DNA of 64,000 bases from Winogradskya consettensis (lineage in GTDB: Bacteria; Actinomycetota; Actinomycetes; Mycobacteriales; Micromonosporaceae): the NCBI RefSeq assembly GCF_018332715.1, contig NZ_BOQP01000005.1, positions 1-64,000 on the forward strand, given 5' to 3'. Below, piece after piece: positions 53,501 to 61,391 of this stretch. Under the pieces are notes generated by a model that saw nothing but the letters and a program-made list of their open reading frames with translations, was not told the origin of the DNA and ran no database searches. Every line of letters begins with the position of its first letter. Position 1 is the stretch's first letter. The translations under genes and the position numbers were made by a program.

Positions 53501-54221
53501 CGAGCTGCGCGGTGTCGGGTTCACCTACCCGGACGGCCGGGAGGCGTTGCGCGGCATCGATCTGCGCATCGCCGCCGGGGAGACGCTGGCCGTGATCGGC
53601 GAGTCCGGCTCGGGCAAGTCGACGCTGGCGAAGCTGATCGTCCGGTTCCACGACCCGGTCAGCGGCGCGGTGCTGGTCGACGGGGTGGATCTGCGGGACA
53701 TCGACGAGCGCGGTTACCGGGCGCGGCTGGGGTATGTGCCGCAGGAGCCGTACCTGTTCTCGGGATCGGTGCGCGACAACATCGCGTACGCCCGCCCGGA
53801 CGCGACCGACGCCGAGGTCGAACGGGCCGCCCGTCGCTCCGGCGCGCACGAGATGATCGCCGGGCTAGACGGGGGCTACCGGCACGTGCTCGACGAGCGT
53901 GGCGCGTCCCTGTCCGCCGGGCAGCGCCAACTGCTCTGCCTGGCCCGCGCCGAACTGGTCGACCCGGTGGTGCTGCTGCTCGACGAGGCCACGTCCAACC
54001 TGGACGCGGCCGCGGAGGCGGCGGTGCACGACGCGATGCGGCGGATGGCCGGGCGCCGGACCACCGTGGTGATCGCGCACCGGCTGGCGGTCGCGGAGGA
54101 CGCCGACCGGGTGGCGGTGCTCAGCGCGGGCCGCCTGGTGGAGCTCGGCCCGCCGGCCGAGCTGCGCACCGCGGGCGGTCCCTACAGCCGGCTCGTCGCC
54201 GCCGCGACCGTCCCGGCCTGA
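50589..54221 (+). CDS. Fused ABC exporter (TMD-NBD-TMD-NBD)
   Basis: A 1210-residue exporter joining two half-transporters in one chain. The first half (about 1-580) has Walker A GASGSGKST, signature FSGGQRQR and Walker B VLVLDDVTSA. The second half (about 640-1210) has GESGSGKST, LSAGQRQL and VLLLDEATSN. The first NBD carries Asp where the catalytic Glu is normal, so one of the two ATP sites is probably degenerate, as in heterodimeric exporters. It should export the cluster product or a toxic intermediate. The start is GTG in the GTGA overlap. Its end overlaps the convergent epimerase gene by 40 bp. Confidence 0.92.
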   Translation: MTWFRHDPGRPDGRYKAAVRRNLELVGGQIGGLLVATAFITAGAVFSAATPLAQQWVVDHAILTHSAPIWPGLVVYLLLGIGVFVTKRICLYRQARAVAELQYEVRNQVHTRLQHLDESTRDGLPTGQLVSRVNSDAGVLVRVLANVPQVIGALIFTVVALIAMLVLSPLLATVTLVMVPVLTWVAARMRAVVQPASWDVQQREGELAQTVDETVSGIRVVKAFGQQDREQERMVQNSRELYGARMRLTRLSAKYESLFGSIPRFGQVAVLALGGWLALEHRISVGTFLAFASYLMMLVAPARIVAGLIGTAQRAGAAATRIFEVLDSVPLIADAPDARELRVTAGVVTFDGVRAGYPHAEPVLDGFSLTIAPGETVALVGASGSGKSTAALLLPRLREAQGGTVRIDGQDVRDVTLSSLRRQVAIVFEESFLFAGSVRENIAYGRPDAPFDEIVAAARTAGVHDLIAALPEGYDSETGERGSRFSGGQRQRIAIARALVTGAPVLVLDDVTSAVDAHVEAGIVAGLRAATLGRTTLLISHRRATLALADRIAVLDDGRIIDDGTHDELIARCPRYAELLASAEADQAEDALEEQDSAWGTPRPRAVSPAAAEMMAKLATLPPADEDPSIDRAAAEDESRFSLRRFLAPYRTALAVSVPLFVLGAATTVAGPYLYEHGIDGGVRSGSGRVLVIVVAVMALVAVADLFAVRAMTLVSGRLGQRIVIALRLRVWVHLKRLSLDFYERHRSGSIMTRVVTDVESLTGVFSSGLAQAVVAVFTFAGVLAAMLWMSPALTLLTSVVLVPFVLVTAIFQRLSSKPYADAREQVATMNADLRESLAGVRETQVFGQQDRRRGRFEETTRAYVDARMAAQRLASLYFPFVELLADVAAVFVLGAGAWLIGRGHLQVGALVAFMLYINLFFTPVQQMSTLFDSWQQARVSMRRVQELMDEQASVRPATDPVRPAVLRGEIELRGVGFTYPDGREALRGIDLRIAAGETLAVIGESGSGKSTLAKLIVRFHDPVSGAVLVDGVDLRDIDERGYRARLGYVPQEPYLFSGSVRDNIAYARPDATDAEVERAARRSGAHEMIAGLDGGYRHVLDERGASLSAGQRQLLCLARAELVDPVVLLLDEATSNLDAAAEAAVHDAMRRMAGRRTTVVIAHRLAVAEDADRVAVLSAGRLVELGPPAELRTAGGPYSRLVAAATVPA

Positions 54222-54829
54222 AGGGCCCGGCAGTCCTCGTAGAACGGTAACAATCCGCGCCGGACGGACTCGGTCAGCGACGGCGCCCCGGCGTCGACCC
54301 GCGACATGATCAGGTCCGTCCGGCCGGCGAACGGCAGTGCCAGGTCGGGATCGAGCGGGTCGACCGCGATGACGTCCCCCGCCACGTAGCCCGTGGAGCA
54401 CTGGTACTGCACCAGCGTGTCGTCGCGCAGGGCGAGGAACGCGTGCCCGATGCCCTCGCCGAGCAGCACGGCGCGTGGTTCGCCGGCGCGCAGCCGTACG
54501 GCCAGGTGCCGGCCGAATGTCGGTGAGCCCACCCGCAGGTCGACGGAGACGTCGAGGATCTCCCCGCGCAGACAGCTGACGATCTTCGCCTGGCCGGGCG
54601 GGACCCGGGCGCTGTGCACGCCCCGGACGACATCGGCGTGCGACACCGAGTGGTTGGTCTGCGCGATGCGGAACGGGCGGCCGAGGACCTCGCTCAGCGC
54701 GTCCTCGCGGTAGGACTCGACGAACTCCCCGCGGTCGTCGGCGAAGACGCGTGAGGTCAGCACGAAGACGTCGGGGATGTCGAGCTCGTGGATGTCCAGG
54801 CTACGGCTGGTGTACCTGCGATCTGCCAT
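54182..54829 (-). CDS. dTDP-4-keto-6-deoxyhexose 3,5-epimerase
   Basis: A 215-residue RmlC-type epimerase. The core reads QTNHSVSHADVVRGVHSARV (His base), PPGQAKIVSCLRGEILDVSV and VGSPTFGRHLAV, with a Tyr in LVQYQCSTGYVAG. RmlC-like enzymes epimerise C3 and/or C5 of dTDP-4-keto-6-deoxyglucose and so lead to L-sugars. It is divergent from the 2,3-dehydratase gene and its 3' end overlaps the ABC exporter gene. The ATG at 54829 is chosen; the upstream open frame is a shadow of the 2,3-dehydratase gene. Confidence 0.9.
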   Translation of the reverse strand: MADRRYTSRSLDIHELDIPDVFVLTSRVFADDRGEFVESYREDALSEVLGRPFRIAQTNHSVSHADVVRGVHSARVPPGQAKIVSCLRGEILDVSVDLRVGSPTFGRHLAVRLRAGEPRAVLLGEGIGHAFLALRDDTLVQYQCSTGYVAGDVIAVDPLDPDLALPFAGRTDLIMSRVDAGAPSLTESVRRGLLPFYEDCRALQAGTVAAATSRL

Positions 54830-54947
54830 GCCGCGCGACGGTAGGTGCCGCGGTTGGAGAGCCGGTCGAGCCCCGGCGCTCCACCAGCCCTCGACGGTGG
54901 CACCCGACCCTGGCACGGCGACCCGCGCCGAGCCGGAGGAGGCTTTC

Positions 54948-56303
54948 ATGGCACGACCGACGGTGCTCACCCGTCCCGCTCTCGCCGACCGGTTCGCCGC
55001 GTCGGCGAGAGCGACCGGAGCTCTGCTGAGCGACGACGAGTTCGACGGATGGTTCGCCGGGCGGCGCCACGCGTCCCGCTTCGCCGTCGAGCGGATCCCG
55101 CTCGCCGGACTGCGCGGCTGGCACGAGGATCCCGGCACCGGCAACCTCGTCCACGAGACCGGCCGGTTCTTCACCGTCGAGGGCCTGAGCGTACGCACCG
55201 GCACCCCGCACGCCTGGATGCAGCCGATCATCCAGCAGAGCGAGATCGGCATCCTGGGCCTGGCGGTCAAGGAGTTCGACGGGGTCCTGCACCTGCTGAT
55301 GCAGGCGAAGATGGAACCGGGCAACGTGGGCCTGGTCCAGCTGTCCCCCACCGTGCAGGCCACCCGCAGCAACTACGTGGGCGTGCACCGCGGCCGGCCG
55401 ATCACCCACCTCGACTACTTCACCCAGCCGGGCCGCAGCCGGGTGCTCGTCGACGTGCTGCAGTCCGAGCAGGGCTCCTGGTTCCTGCACAAACGCAACC
55501 GCAACATGATCGTCGAGGTGACCGAGGACGTCCCCGAGCACCCCGACTTCTGCTGGCTGACCCTCGCGCAGGTCCGCCGCCTGCTCCGGGCCGACAACGT
55601 GATCAACATGGACGCCCGCTCGGTGCTGTCCTGCGTGCCCGAGCCCGCCGGGGACGAGGGCCCGGCGCGGCACTCCGGCGGCGAGCTGCTGCGCTGGCTC
55701 ACCGACGTCAAGGCCCGCGCCGACCTGCAGCAGCGGCTCGTCCCGCTGCGCGGGATCACCGGCTGGCACCGCAGCGCCGACGCCATCCGGCACGACGAGG
55801 GCCGGTTCTTCGAGGTCGTCGCGATCGAGGCGGCGGCCGGCAACCGCGAGGTGGGGCACTGGACACAGCCGCTGATCGCGCCGGTCGGGCAGGGCATCGC
55901 GGCGTTCCTGACCCGGCCGATCGGCGGGGTGCCGCACCTGCTCGTGCAGGCCAAGATCGAGGCCGGGGTACGCGACGTCGCCGAGCTCGCGCCGACGTTC
56001 CAGGCACTGCCGGCAAACTTCGCGGGGGCCCCGGACCGGCTCCGGCCGCGCTTCCTCGACGAGGTGCTGGCCGCGACCGGGCCGGCGCTGCGCTACGACA
56101 GCGTGCAGTCCGAGGAGGGCGGCCGGTTCCACCACGCGACCAACCGCTACCAGGTGATCGAGGTGGGCAGCGGTTTCCCGCTCGACGAGCCACCCGGCTT
56201 CCGGTGGGTCACACCCGGGCAGCTGCGAGCGCTCCTGCAGCACCCGTACTACGTCAACGTGCAGGCGCGCAGTCTGCTGGCCGGGCTGGGTGCCGTCCGA
56301 TGA
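54948..56303 (+). CDS. NDP-hexose 2,3-dehydratase
   Basis: A 451-residue enzyme of the TylX3/EryBVI/SpnO family, which removes the C2 hydroxyl of dTDP-4-keto-6-deoxyglucose to start 2,6-dideoxysugar formation. The protein is an internal duplication: LRGWHEDPGTGNLVHETGRF in the first half and ITGWHRSADAIRHDEGRF in the second, each followed by a Q-A-K/I segment (LMQAKMEPGN, LVQAKIEAG). This two-repeat plan and the length match the family. GGAGGAG precedes the ATG. It overlaps the 3-ketoreductase gene by ATGA. Confidence 0.93.
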   Translation: MARPTVLTRPALADRFAASARATGALLSDDEFDGWFAGRRHASRFAVERIPLAGLRGWHEDPGTGNLVHETGRFFTVEGLSVRTGTPHAWMQPIIQQSEIGILGLAVKEFDGVLHLLMQAKMEPGNVGLVQLSPTVQATRSNYVGVHRGRPITHLDYFTQPGRSRVLVDVLQSEQGSWFLHKRNRNMIVEVTEDVPEHPDFCWLTLAQVRRLLRADNVINMDARSVLSCVPEPAGDEGPARHSGGELLRWLTDVKARADLQQRLVPLRGITGWHRSADAIRHDEGRFFEVVAIEAAAGNREVGHWTQPLIAPVGQGIAAFLTRPIGGVPHLLVQAKIEAGVRDVAELAPTFQALPANFAGAPDRLRPRFLDEVLAATGPALRYDSVQSEEGGRFHHATNRYQVIEVGSGFPLDEPPGFRWVTPGQLRALLQHPYYVNVQARSLLAGLGAVR

Positions 56304-57283
56304 TCCCGCTGCGGATCGGGGTGCTCGGGGCGGCCGACATCGCCGTACGCCGGACGCTGCCCGCGCTGCGCACGATCCCCGATGACGCCGTCCTCGTCGC
56401 GGTGGCCAGCCGGGCACCGGACCGGGCCGCGTGGCTCGCCGGTCAGTACGGCGCCCGCGCGTACGGCTCGTACGCCGCGCTGCTCGACGACCCGGACGTC
56501 GACGCGGTGTATCTGCCGTTGCCGGCCGGGCTGCACGGGCCGTGGATCGAGCGCTGCCTCGCGGCCGGGAAACACGTGCTCGCGGAGAAGCCGCTGGCCA
56601 CCGACCGGGCGACCGCCGAGCGGCTGCTGCGGCTGGCAACCGCCCGGGGCCTCGTCCTCGCGGAGAACATGACCTTCCCGTTCCACTCCCAGCACACGGC
56701 GGTGGCCCGGCTCGTGCTCGCGGGCCGCATCGGCGAGCTGCGCAGCGTGCAGGCGTCGTTCTGCGTGCCGCCACGACCGGACGGCGACATCCGCTACCAG
56801 GCGGCGCTCGGCGGTGGATCGCTGCTGGACCAGGGCGTCTATCCGATCCGGGCGGCGTTGCTGCATCTCGGCCCCGGGCTGCGGGTGGACGCCGCGACGC
56901 TGCGCCACGACCCGGTTCGCGCCGTCGACCTCGGTGGCACGGCCCGGCTGTGCGGCCCGGACGGCACCGAGGCGCGGCTGGTCTTCGGCATGGACGGCGA
57001 TTACTCCTGCCACTACGAGCTGACGGGCACCCGCGGCTCGATCCGCGTGCAACGCGCCTTCACCACGCCGCCCGAGCTGGCGCCGCAGGTCTGGCTGCAG
57101 AACGACGACACCCCCGGCCACGCCCTCGATCTGCCGCCCGACGACCAGTTCGCCCGGTGCCTGAGCACCTTCGTGACCCGGGTCCGCACCGGATCCGAGC
57201 CGGGCCCGGGCTCGCTGCTGCAGGCCACCGCGGTCGACGACATCCGGTCCTTCGCGACCATCACCTCAGGGAGCTCTCGGTGA
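56300..57283 (+). CDS. NDP-hexose 3-ketoreductase (Gfo/Idh/MocA family)
   Basis: A 327-residue NAD(P)-dependent oxidoreductase. The Rossmann motif is IGVLGAADIAVRRTL, the EKP motif is HVLAEKPLATDRAT (about 88-101) and GGGSLLDQGVYPIRAAL is the substrate-site segment. In deoxysugar operons the enzyme reduces the unstable 3,4-diketo product of the 2,3-dehydratase at C3. Direct coupling to the 2,3-dehydratase gene (ATGA) supports that role. It overlaps the next gene by GTGA. Confidence 0.92.
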   Translation: MIPLRIGVLGAADIAVRRTLPALRTIPDDAVLVAVASRAPDRAAWLAGQYGARAYGSYAALLDDPDVDAVYLPLPAGLHGPWIERCLAAGKHVLAEKPLATDRATAERLLRLATARGLVLAENMTFPFHSQHTAVARLVLAGRIGELRSVQASFCVPPRPDGDIRYQAALGGGSLLDQGVYPIRAALLHLGPGLRVDAATLRHDPVRAVDLGGTARLCGPDGTEARLVFGMDGDYSCHYELTGTRGSIRVQRAFTTPPELAPQVWLQNDDTPGHALDLPPDDQFARCLSTFVTRVRTGSEPGPGSLLQATAVDDIRSFATITSGSSR

Positions 57284-58275
57284 CATCTTTCCCTCATCGC
57301 CGGGTCACGGTCCTCGGCGGCACCGGCTTCGCCGGACGCCACATCGCCACCGCGTTCGCTGCTGCCGGCTGGCACGTCACGGTCGCGGCCCGACACCCCC
57401 ACAGATCAGGCTTCGCGTACGCCAACCTCGACCTTTCCGCCCCACCGGCAACCGTGGCGGCGGCGCTGCGGAGCACCGAGCCGGACGTCGTCATCAACGC
57501 CGCCGGTGCCTACTGGGGGCTGAGCGGCACCGCGTTGCACGACGCGCTGGCCGGCACCACCGAGCGGCTCCTCGCGGCGTGGCCCCTGCTCGGCTCGCAG
57601 CCCCGGCTGATCCACCTCGGCAGCGTCATGGAGTACGCCCCGGTCTCCGGCCGGGCGCTGCTCCACGAACGCTCACCGGTGGACGCGGCAACCCCGTACG
57701 GCGCGGCCAAACTGCACGCGACACGCGCCGTTCAGAAGGCGGCCGAGGTTCCCGCGCTGGTGCTGCGCGTGACGAACTCGGTCGGCCCCGGCGTCGACGC
57801 CGCCAGCCTGCTCGGCAAGGTCGCCCACGCGCTGAGCACCGCCCGGCGTGACGGAACCACAGCGCGGATCGTCCTGGCCCCACTGCATGCCCAGCGTGAC
57901 TACCTCGACGTCCGCGACCTCGGTGACGCCGTGGTCGCCGCCGCGGTCCACGGCGAGCCCGGGCAGCTCATCAACATCGGCAGCGGCTCCGCGATCGGCG
58001 TGCGCGAGCTGGTCGACGGGCTGATCGCCGCCAGCGGCGTCCCGGCCCGGGTCGACGAACGCACCGACGCACCCTCCTCCCCCGGCGCCGTCGCTGACTG
58101 GCTGGCCGTCGACCCGGCAACCGCCACCCGGCTGCTGGGCTGGCAGGCCCGCCGCCCGATCGACCGTGCGGTCACCGACCTGTGGCAGGCGGAGATCGAC
58201 GTTCGGCACTCGATCGGCGATCGATCCCGCGTGGATGCCGGTGCCGCACAGTCGATCTCGACCTACCGGAGGTGA
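57280..58275 (+). CDS. NDP-hexose 4-ketoreductase (extended SDR)
   Basis: A 331-residue NAD-dependent epimerase/dehydratase-family reductase. The cofactor motif is TVLGGTGFAGRHIA (about 9-22) and the catalytic YxxxK is TPYGAAKLHATRA. Relatives such as EryBIV/TylCIV reduce C4 as the last step of dideoxysugar synthesis. The start is GTG overlapping the previous stop. With the 3,5-epimerase, 2,3-dehydratase and 3-ketoreductase it can complete an L-2,6-dideoxyhexose (olivose/digitoxose class; exact stereochemistry not predictable). Confidence 0.9.
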   Translation: MTSFPHRRVTVLGGTGFAGRHIATAFAAAGWHVTVAARHPHRSGFAYANLDLSAPPATVAAALRSTEPDVVINAAGAYWGLSGTALHDALAGTTERLLAAWPLLGSQPRLIHLGSVMEYAPVSGRALLHERSPVDAATPYGAAKLHATRAVQKAAEVPALVLRVTNSVGPGVDAASLLGKVAHALSTARRDGTTARIVLAPLHAQRDYLDVRDLGDAVVAAAVHGEPGQLINIGSGSAIGVRELVDGLIAASGVPARVDERTDAPSSPGAVADWLAVDPATATRLLGWQARRPIDRAVTDLWQAEIDVRHSIGDRSRVDAGAAQSISTYRR

Positions 58276-58277
58276 CC

Positions 58278-58754
58278 ATGTCTTTCCTGTTCGCGGCCGC
58301 ACTGATCGGATCGGGCCTGCTGGCCGGGACGCTGTTCGGCGTCGCCGTGGGCGTGGTCCCGGCGTTCGCGGCGGTCCCGGCCGGCGAGTACGTGCGGATC
58401 CACCGGGTCGTCGGCGCCGGCTTCGACCGGGTCATGCCGTTCATCGTCATCGCGACCAGCGCGGGCGACCTCATCGTCGCTCCGGCCGTCGGCGGCCCGG
58501 CCCGGGTCCTGCTGCTCGCCGCCGTGGTGCTGCAGGCCGGCGTCGCCGCCACCTCCCAGCTCGGCAACGTACCCATCAACCGGCGGGTGCGGTCACTCCC
58601 CGCCGGGCCGCTGCCGGACGGCTGGGCCGACCCCCGGTCCGCGTGGCGGCGCTGGCACCTGCTGCGGACCTCGTTCGCCCTCACCGCGCTGACGGCTCAC
58701 GCCCTCGCCGCGCTGTCCCTCATCCACCCCGCGCTCGAAGGAAGCCTGTCATGA
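58278..58754 (+). CDS. DUF1772-type membrane protein
   Basis: A 158-residue protein with four hydrophobic segments. It begins SFLFAAALIGSGLLAGTLFG and has VPAFAAVPAGEYVRIHRVVG and VAATSQLGNVPINRRVRSLP, the pattern of DUF1772 (anthrone-oxygenase-like) proteins. Members in aromatic polyketide clusters act as anthrone oxidases; others are unknown. It starts 2 bp after the 4-ketoreductase stop and overlaps the methyltransferase gene by ATGA, so it belongs to the cluster. Confidence 0.82.
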   Translation: MSFLFAAALIGSGLLAGTLFGVAVGVVPAFAAVPAGEYVRIHRVVGAGFDRVMPFIVIATSAGDLIVAPAVGGPARVLLLAAVVLQAGVAATSQLGNVPINRRVRSLPAGPLPDGWADPRSAWRRWHLLRTSFALTALTAHALAALSLIHPALEGSLS

Positions 58755-59797
58755 CGATTGCCCCCGCACCCGCCCCGGTCGCCGCGGCCGCGCTGCGCAC
58801 CCCCACCGACGTCAAGCGCCTGGCCAACGCGTTCTGTCACGCGCAGCTGCTGCTCACCGCCGACGAACTCGGCCTCTTCGCCGACCTCGGCAGCCACGGT
58901 CCCTCCACGCAGGAGCAGATCACCGAGCGGCTCGGGCTCGACGGGCGCGGCACGGGCGATTTCCTCGACGGCCTGGTGCTGCTCGGGCTGATCGAGCTGA
59001 CCGGCGACGTCTACACGCTGACGGACGTAGCCACCGAGACGCTGGTGCCCGGCACTCCCCGCTACATCGGTGGCTTCCTGCGCCGCGCGTCCCGGATGCT
59101 GTATCCCGCGTGGGGTCAGCTCGGTGCCGCACTACGGACGGGACAGCCCCAGACCGCGGGCGCCGGACCGGACGCGTTCCTGCGGATGCTCGCGGATCCA
59201 GCGCAGCGCAGCGCGTACCTCACCATGATGGACTCGGCCAGCGGCCTGGTCGCGCCGCACCTGATCCGGGCGTTCCCCTGGTCCGCGTATGCCTCCGTGC
59301 TCGACGTGGGTGGCTGCCGCGGCAACCTGGTGGGACGCCTGCTCGGCGCGTACCCGGAGCTTCGGGGTGCGGTCTTCGACCTGCCGCCGATGGCGGAGCC
59401 GTTCCAGGAACACACCACGGCGCTCGGCGTCGCCGAACGGGCCACGTTCCACGCCGGTGACTTCTTCCACGACGACCTGCCCACCGCGAACGTCGTGATG
59501 CTCGGCCACGTCCTGCACAACTGGTCCCCCGAGGAGCGCGCCGCCCTGGTCGCCCGGGCCTGGGCCGCGGTCGCCCCCGGCGGTGCCCTGCTGATCTACG
59601 ACGCGATGCTCCCCGAAACCCCCGCCGACCTCCCCCGGACCCTGGTCAGCCTGAACATGCTGCTGGTCACCGAGGGCGGCTCCGAATACCCCGCGTCGCA
59701 CTGCCAGGCCTGGCTGACCGCGGCCGGCTGCACCACCACCGAGGTCCACGGCCTCGGCTCCACCGACACCCTCGTCATCGGCCACAAACCCCGATGA
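58751..59797 (+). CDS. SAM-dependent O-methyltransferase, second copy
   Basis: A 348-residue enzyme of the same family as that at 31917-32981. It has an N-terminal winged helix (about 20-110), the SAM motif VLDVGGCRGNLVGRLL (about 178-193) and the catalytic segment VLHNWSPEERAALVAR, with Asn where Asp usually follows the His. It may methylate a sugar or aglycone hydroxyl. It overlaps the DUF1772 gene and the phosphatase gene by 4 nt each. Confidence 0.9.
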   Translation: MTIAPAPAPVAAAALRTPTDVKRLANAFCHAQLLLTADELGLFADLGSHGPSTQEQITERLGLDGRGTGDFLDGLVLLGLIELTGDVYTLTDVATETLVPGTPRYIGGFLRRASRMLYPAWGQLGAALRTGQPQTAGAGPDAFLRMLADPAQRSAYLTMMDSASGLVAPHLIRAFPWSAYASVLDVGGCRGNLVGRLLGAYPELRGAVFDLPPMAEPFQEHTTALGVAERATFHAGDFFHDDLPTANVVMLGHVLHNWSPEERAALVARAWAAVAPGGALLIYDAMLPETPADLPRTLVSLNMLLVTEGGSEYPASHCQAWLTAAGCTTTEVHGLGSTDTLVIGHKPR

Positions 59798-60624
59798 TCC
59801 ACATAGATCGGACTCCCATGACCCTCACCCTGAACCGCCGCCGCCTGCTCGCCACCGGCGCCGCCGGTCTCGGCCTGGCGGCTGTGCCCGCCCTGCGCGT
59901 CTCCCCCGCCTCAGCCGCTCCGTCGGCCGGGGGCTCCAAGCGCACCCCCGGGACGGCGATCACGCTGGACGGCGCCAGCAACAGCCGCGACCTGGGCGGC
60001 TATGTCACCGCGGACGGCAAGTGCGTACGCAGCGGCAAGGTCTTCCGCTCGGGCACGCTGGCCGGGCTGACCACCACCGGCACCCGCCAGCTCGCCGCGC
60101 TGGGCGTGAAATGGGCGTTCGACCTGCGCAACGACGCCGAACGCTACCTGTTCGGCAAGGGCAAGGTGGGCACGGTCAAGCCCTGGCTCGCCCCGGTCGG
60201 CAACGACACGGAGGACAACCCGTACGGCCCGCCCGTCGCCGGCCAGGTCACGGCCTCGGTGATCGCGGAGTTCCAGTCGTACGTGTCGTTCTCGTCGGCC
60301 GTGATCTCGGTCGGCTCGGTCCTGCGCATGCTGGCCATCCCCGGCGGCCAGCCCCTGCTCTTCGGCTGCGACTCAGGCTCCGCCCGCAGCGGCTGGACGG
60401 CCGCGGTCCTCATGACCGTCCTGGGCGTGCCCCGCGCACAGGTGAACTCGGAATTCCTGCTGAGCAACCAGACGCTCGGCGGCCAGTACCTCTTCACCGA
60501 ATACCTCGACGCCGCGTTCGCCAAGGTCGACGAGATCTACGGCGACTGGGCCACCTTCGTCCAGATCGGCCTCGGCCTGGACGCGGGCGACATCACCGCC
60601 CTCAAGTCGAGCCTCCTGTCCTGA
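59794..60624 (+). CDS. Exported tyrosine/serine phosphatase-like protein (Tat signal)
   Basis: A 276-residue protein with a twin-arginine signal (LNRRRLLATGAAGLGLAAVP, ending near PASAAPSA). The mature part has the Y_phosphatase3 pattern NSRDLGGYVTADGKCVRSGK and FRSGTLAGLT. The catalytic loop reads FGCDSGSARSGW: the CX5R spacing is kept, but the usual HCxAGKDRTG residues are changed. It may dephosphorylate an exported, phosphorylated product. ATG 59794 overlaps the previous stop; ATG 59818 gives a more usual Tat n-region. It ends the cluster before a hairpin terminator. Confidence 0.82.
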   Translation: MIHIDRTPMTLTLNRRRLLATGAAGLGLAAVPALRVSPASAAPSAGGSKRTPGTAITLDGASNSRDLGGYVTADGKCVRSGKVFRSGTLAGLTTTGTRQLAALGVKWAFDLRNDAERYLFGKGKVGTVKPWLAPVGNDTEDNPYGPPVAGQVTASVIAEFQSYVSFSSAVISVGSVLRMLAIPGGQPLLFGCDSGSARSGWTAAVLMTVLGVPRAQVNSEFLLSNQTLGGQYLFTEYLDAAFAKVDEIYGDWATFVQIGLGLDAGDITALKSSLLS

Positions 60625-60630
60625 CAACCA

Positions 60631-60670
60631 CGAAGGCCGCCGCCCCCGATCCGAGGGACGGCGGCCTTCG
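60631..60670 (+). terminator. Hairpin terminator of the cluster
   Basis: CGAAGGCCGCCG and CGGCGGCCTTCG form a 12-bp stem 7 bp after the phosphatase stop codon. It marks the right end of the plus-strand run. Confidence 0.75.
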
Positions 60671-61223
60671 CCGTGCGGCTCGTGTCTCCACGTCGGTCCG
60701 GCTCTGTCCGAGTCGCTCCGGCCGGTTACGAGGGTCGGCGGGAACCCTCTCCGGCGGCATCGCCCTCACGAGCGCGAGGCACGAAATTGCGCCTCGCGGC
60801 GTTGCGGCCGTGAGTATCCCGAGCCGGCGAGTCACATCCTGGCCGGCCGCGGACATTGTCACGGGTCATCCTGACCACCTAGCTGCCAATGACGTCGCCC
60901 GGCTGGTCGGTGTCATGGCCGAACAATCGCGGACCCCGCCACCACCGCCACTGGCCGCGACCGAGTTGTCGCCGTCCATGCCGCGTGGCTGAATGTTGCG
61001 CTGGACACCGGGATGCGACAACTTTCTGCGGTGTTGCTCCTCAAAGCCGGCCAATCACGTCTGACGCGAAGAACGTAGGTTTCATGGCCAGACGTGATTG
61101 GCTCACGCTTGACACCTGACGCGCAGAAGATTGCGGCACAGCAGACTTCGGCGCAACTTCGTGCCCCGTAGCCAGATCCTGCAGCCCTCTCCACCTACTG
61201 CAAACGGATCAAGACTCAGGACG
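60671..61223. other. Intergenic, no supported gene
   Basis: No frame here has a ribosome site together with a plausible product. GC content falls in places (about 61020-61160), and two near-copies of CGTCTGACGCG/ACGTGATTGG-type sequence near 61053-61105 suggest decayed or non-coding DNA. Confidence 0.4.
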
Positions 61224-61391
61224 CTAGGGCGCATCTGAGGGATCACGGCGAGTCTGCGGCGAGGTCCAGGTTTCGTGTCGCAAGGGGGATGAAGGGGTGA
61301 ATACCGGTGTTGTATTCACCCCTTCATCGCGCGCCGCGAGACGGAAGCTGGACCCGACGCAGGCCGTCGTGATCCCTCAGATGCGCCCTAG
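61224..61391. mobile_element. MITE-like 168-bp hairpin element
   Basis: Perfect 24-bp terminal inverted repeats (CTAGGGCGCATCTGAGGGAT plus CACG, 61224-61247 and 61368-61391) enclose a sequence that is self-complementary almost throughout. The inner arms GATGAAGGGGTGAATAC and GTATTCACCCCTTCATC (about 61289-61328) pair perfectly. It has no coding capacity. Both ends carry CTAG, possibly a target duplication. A third, partial copy of the end repeat abuts at 61388-61408. It could be mobilised by a transposase elsewhere in the genome. Confidence 0.7.
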
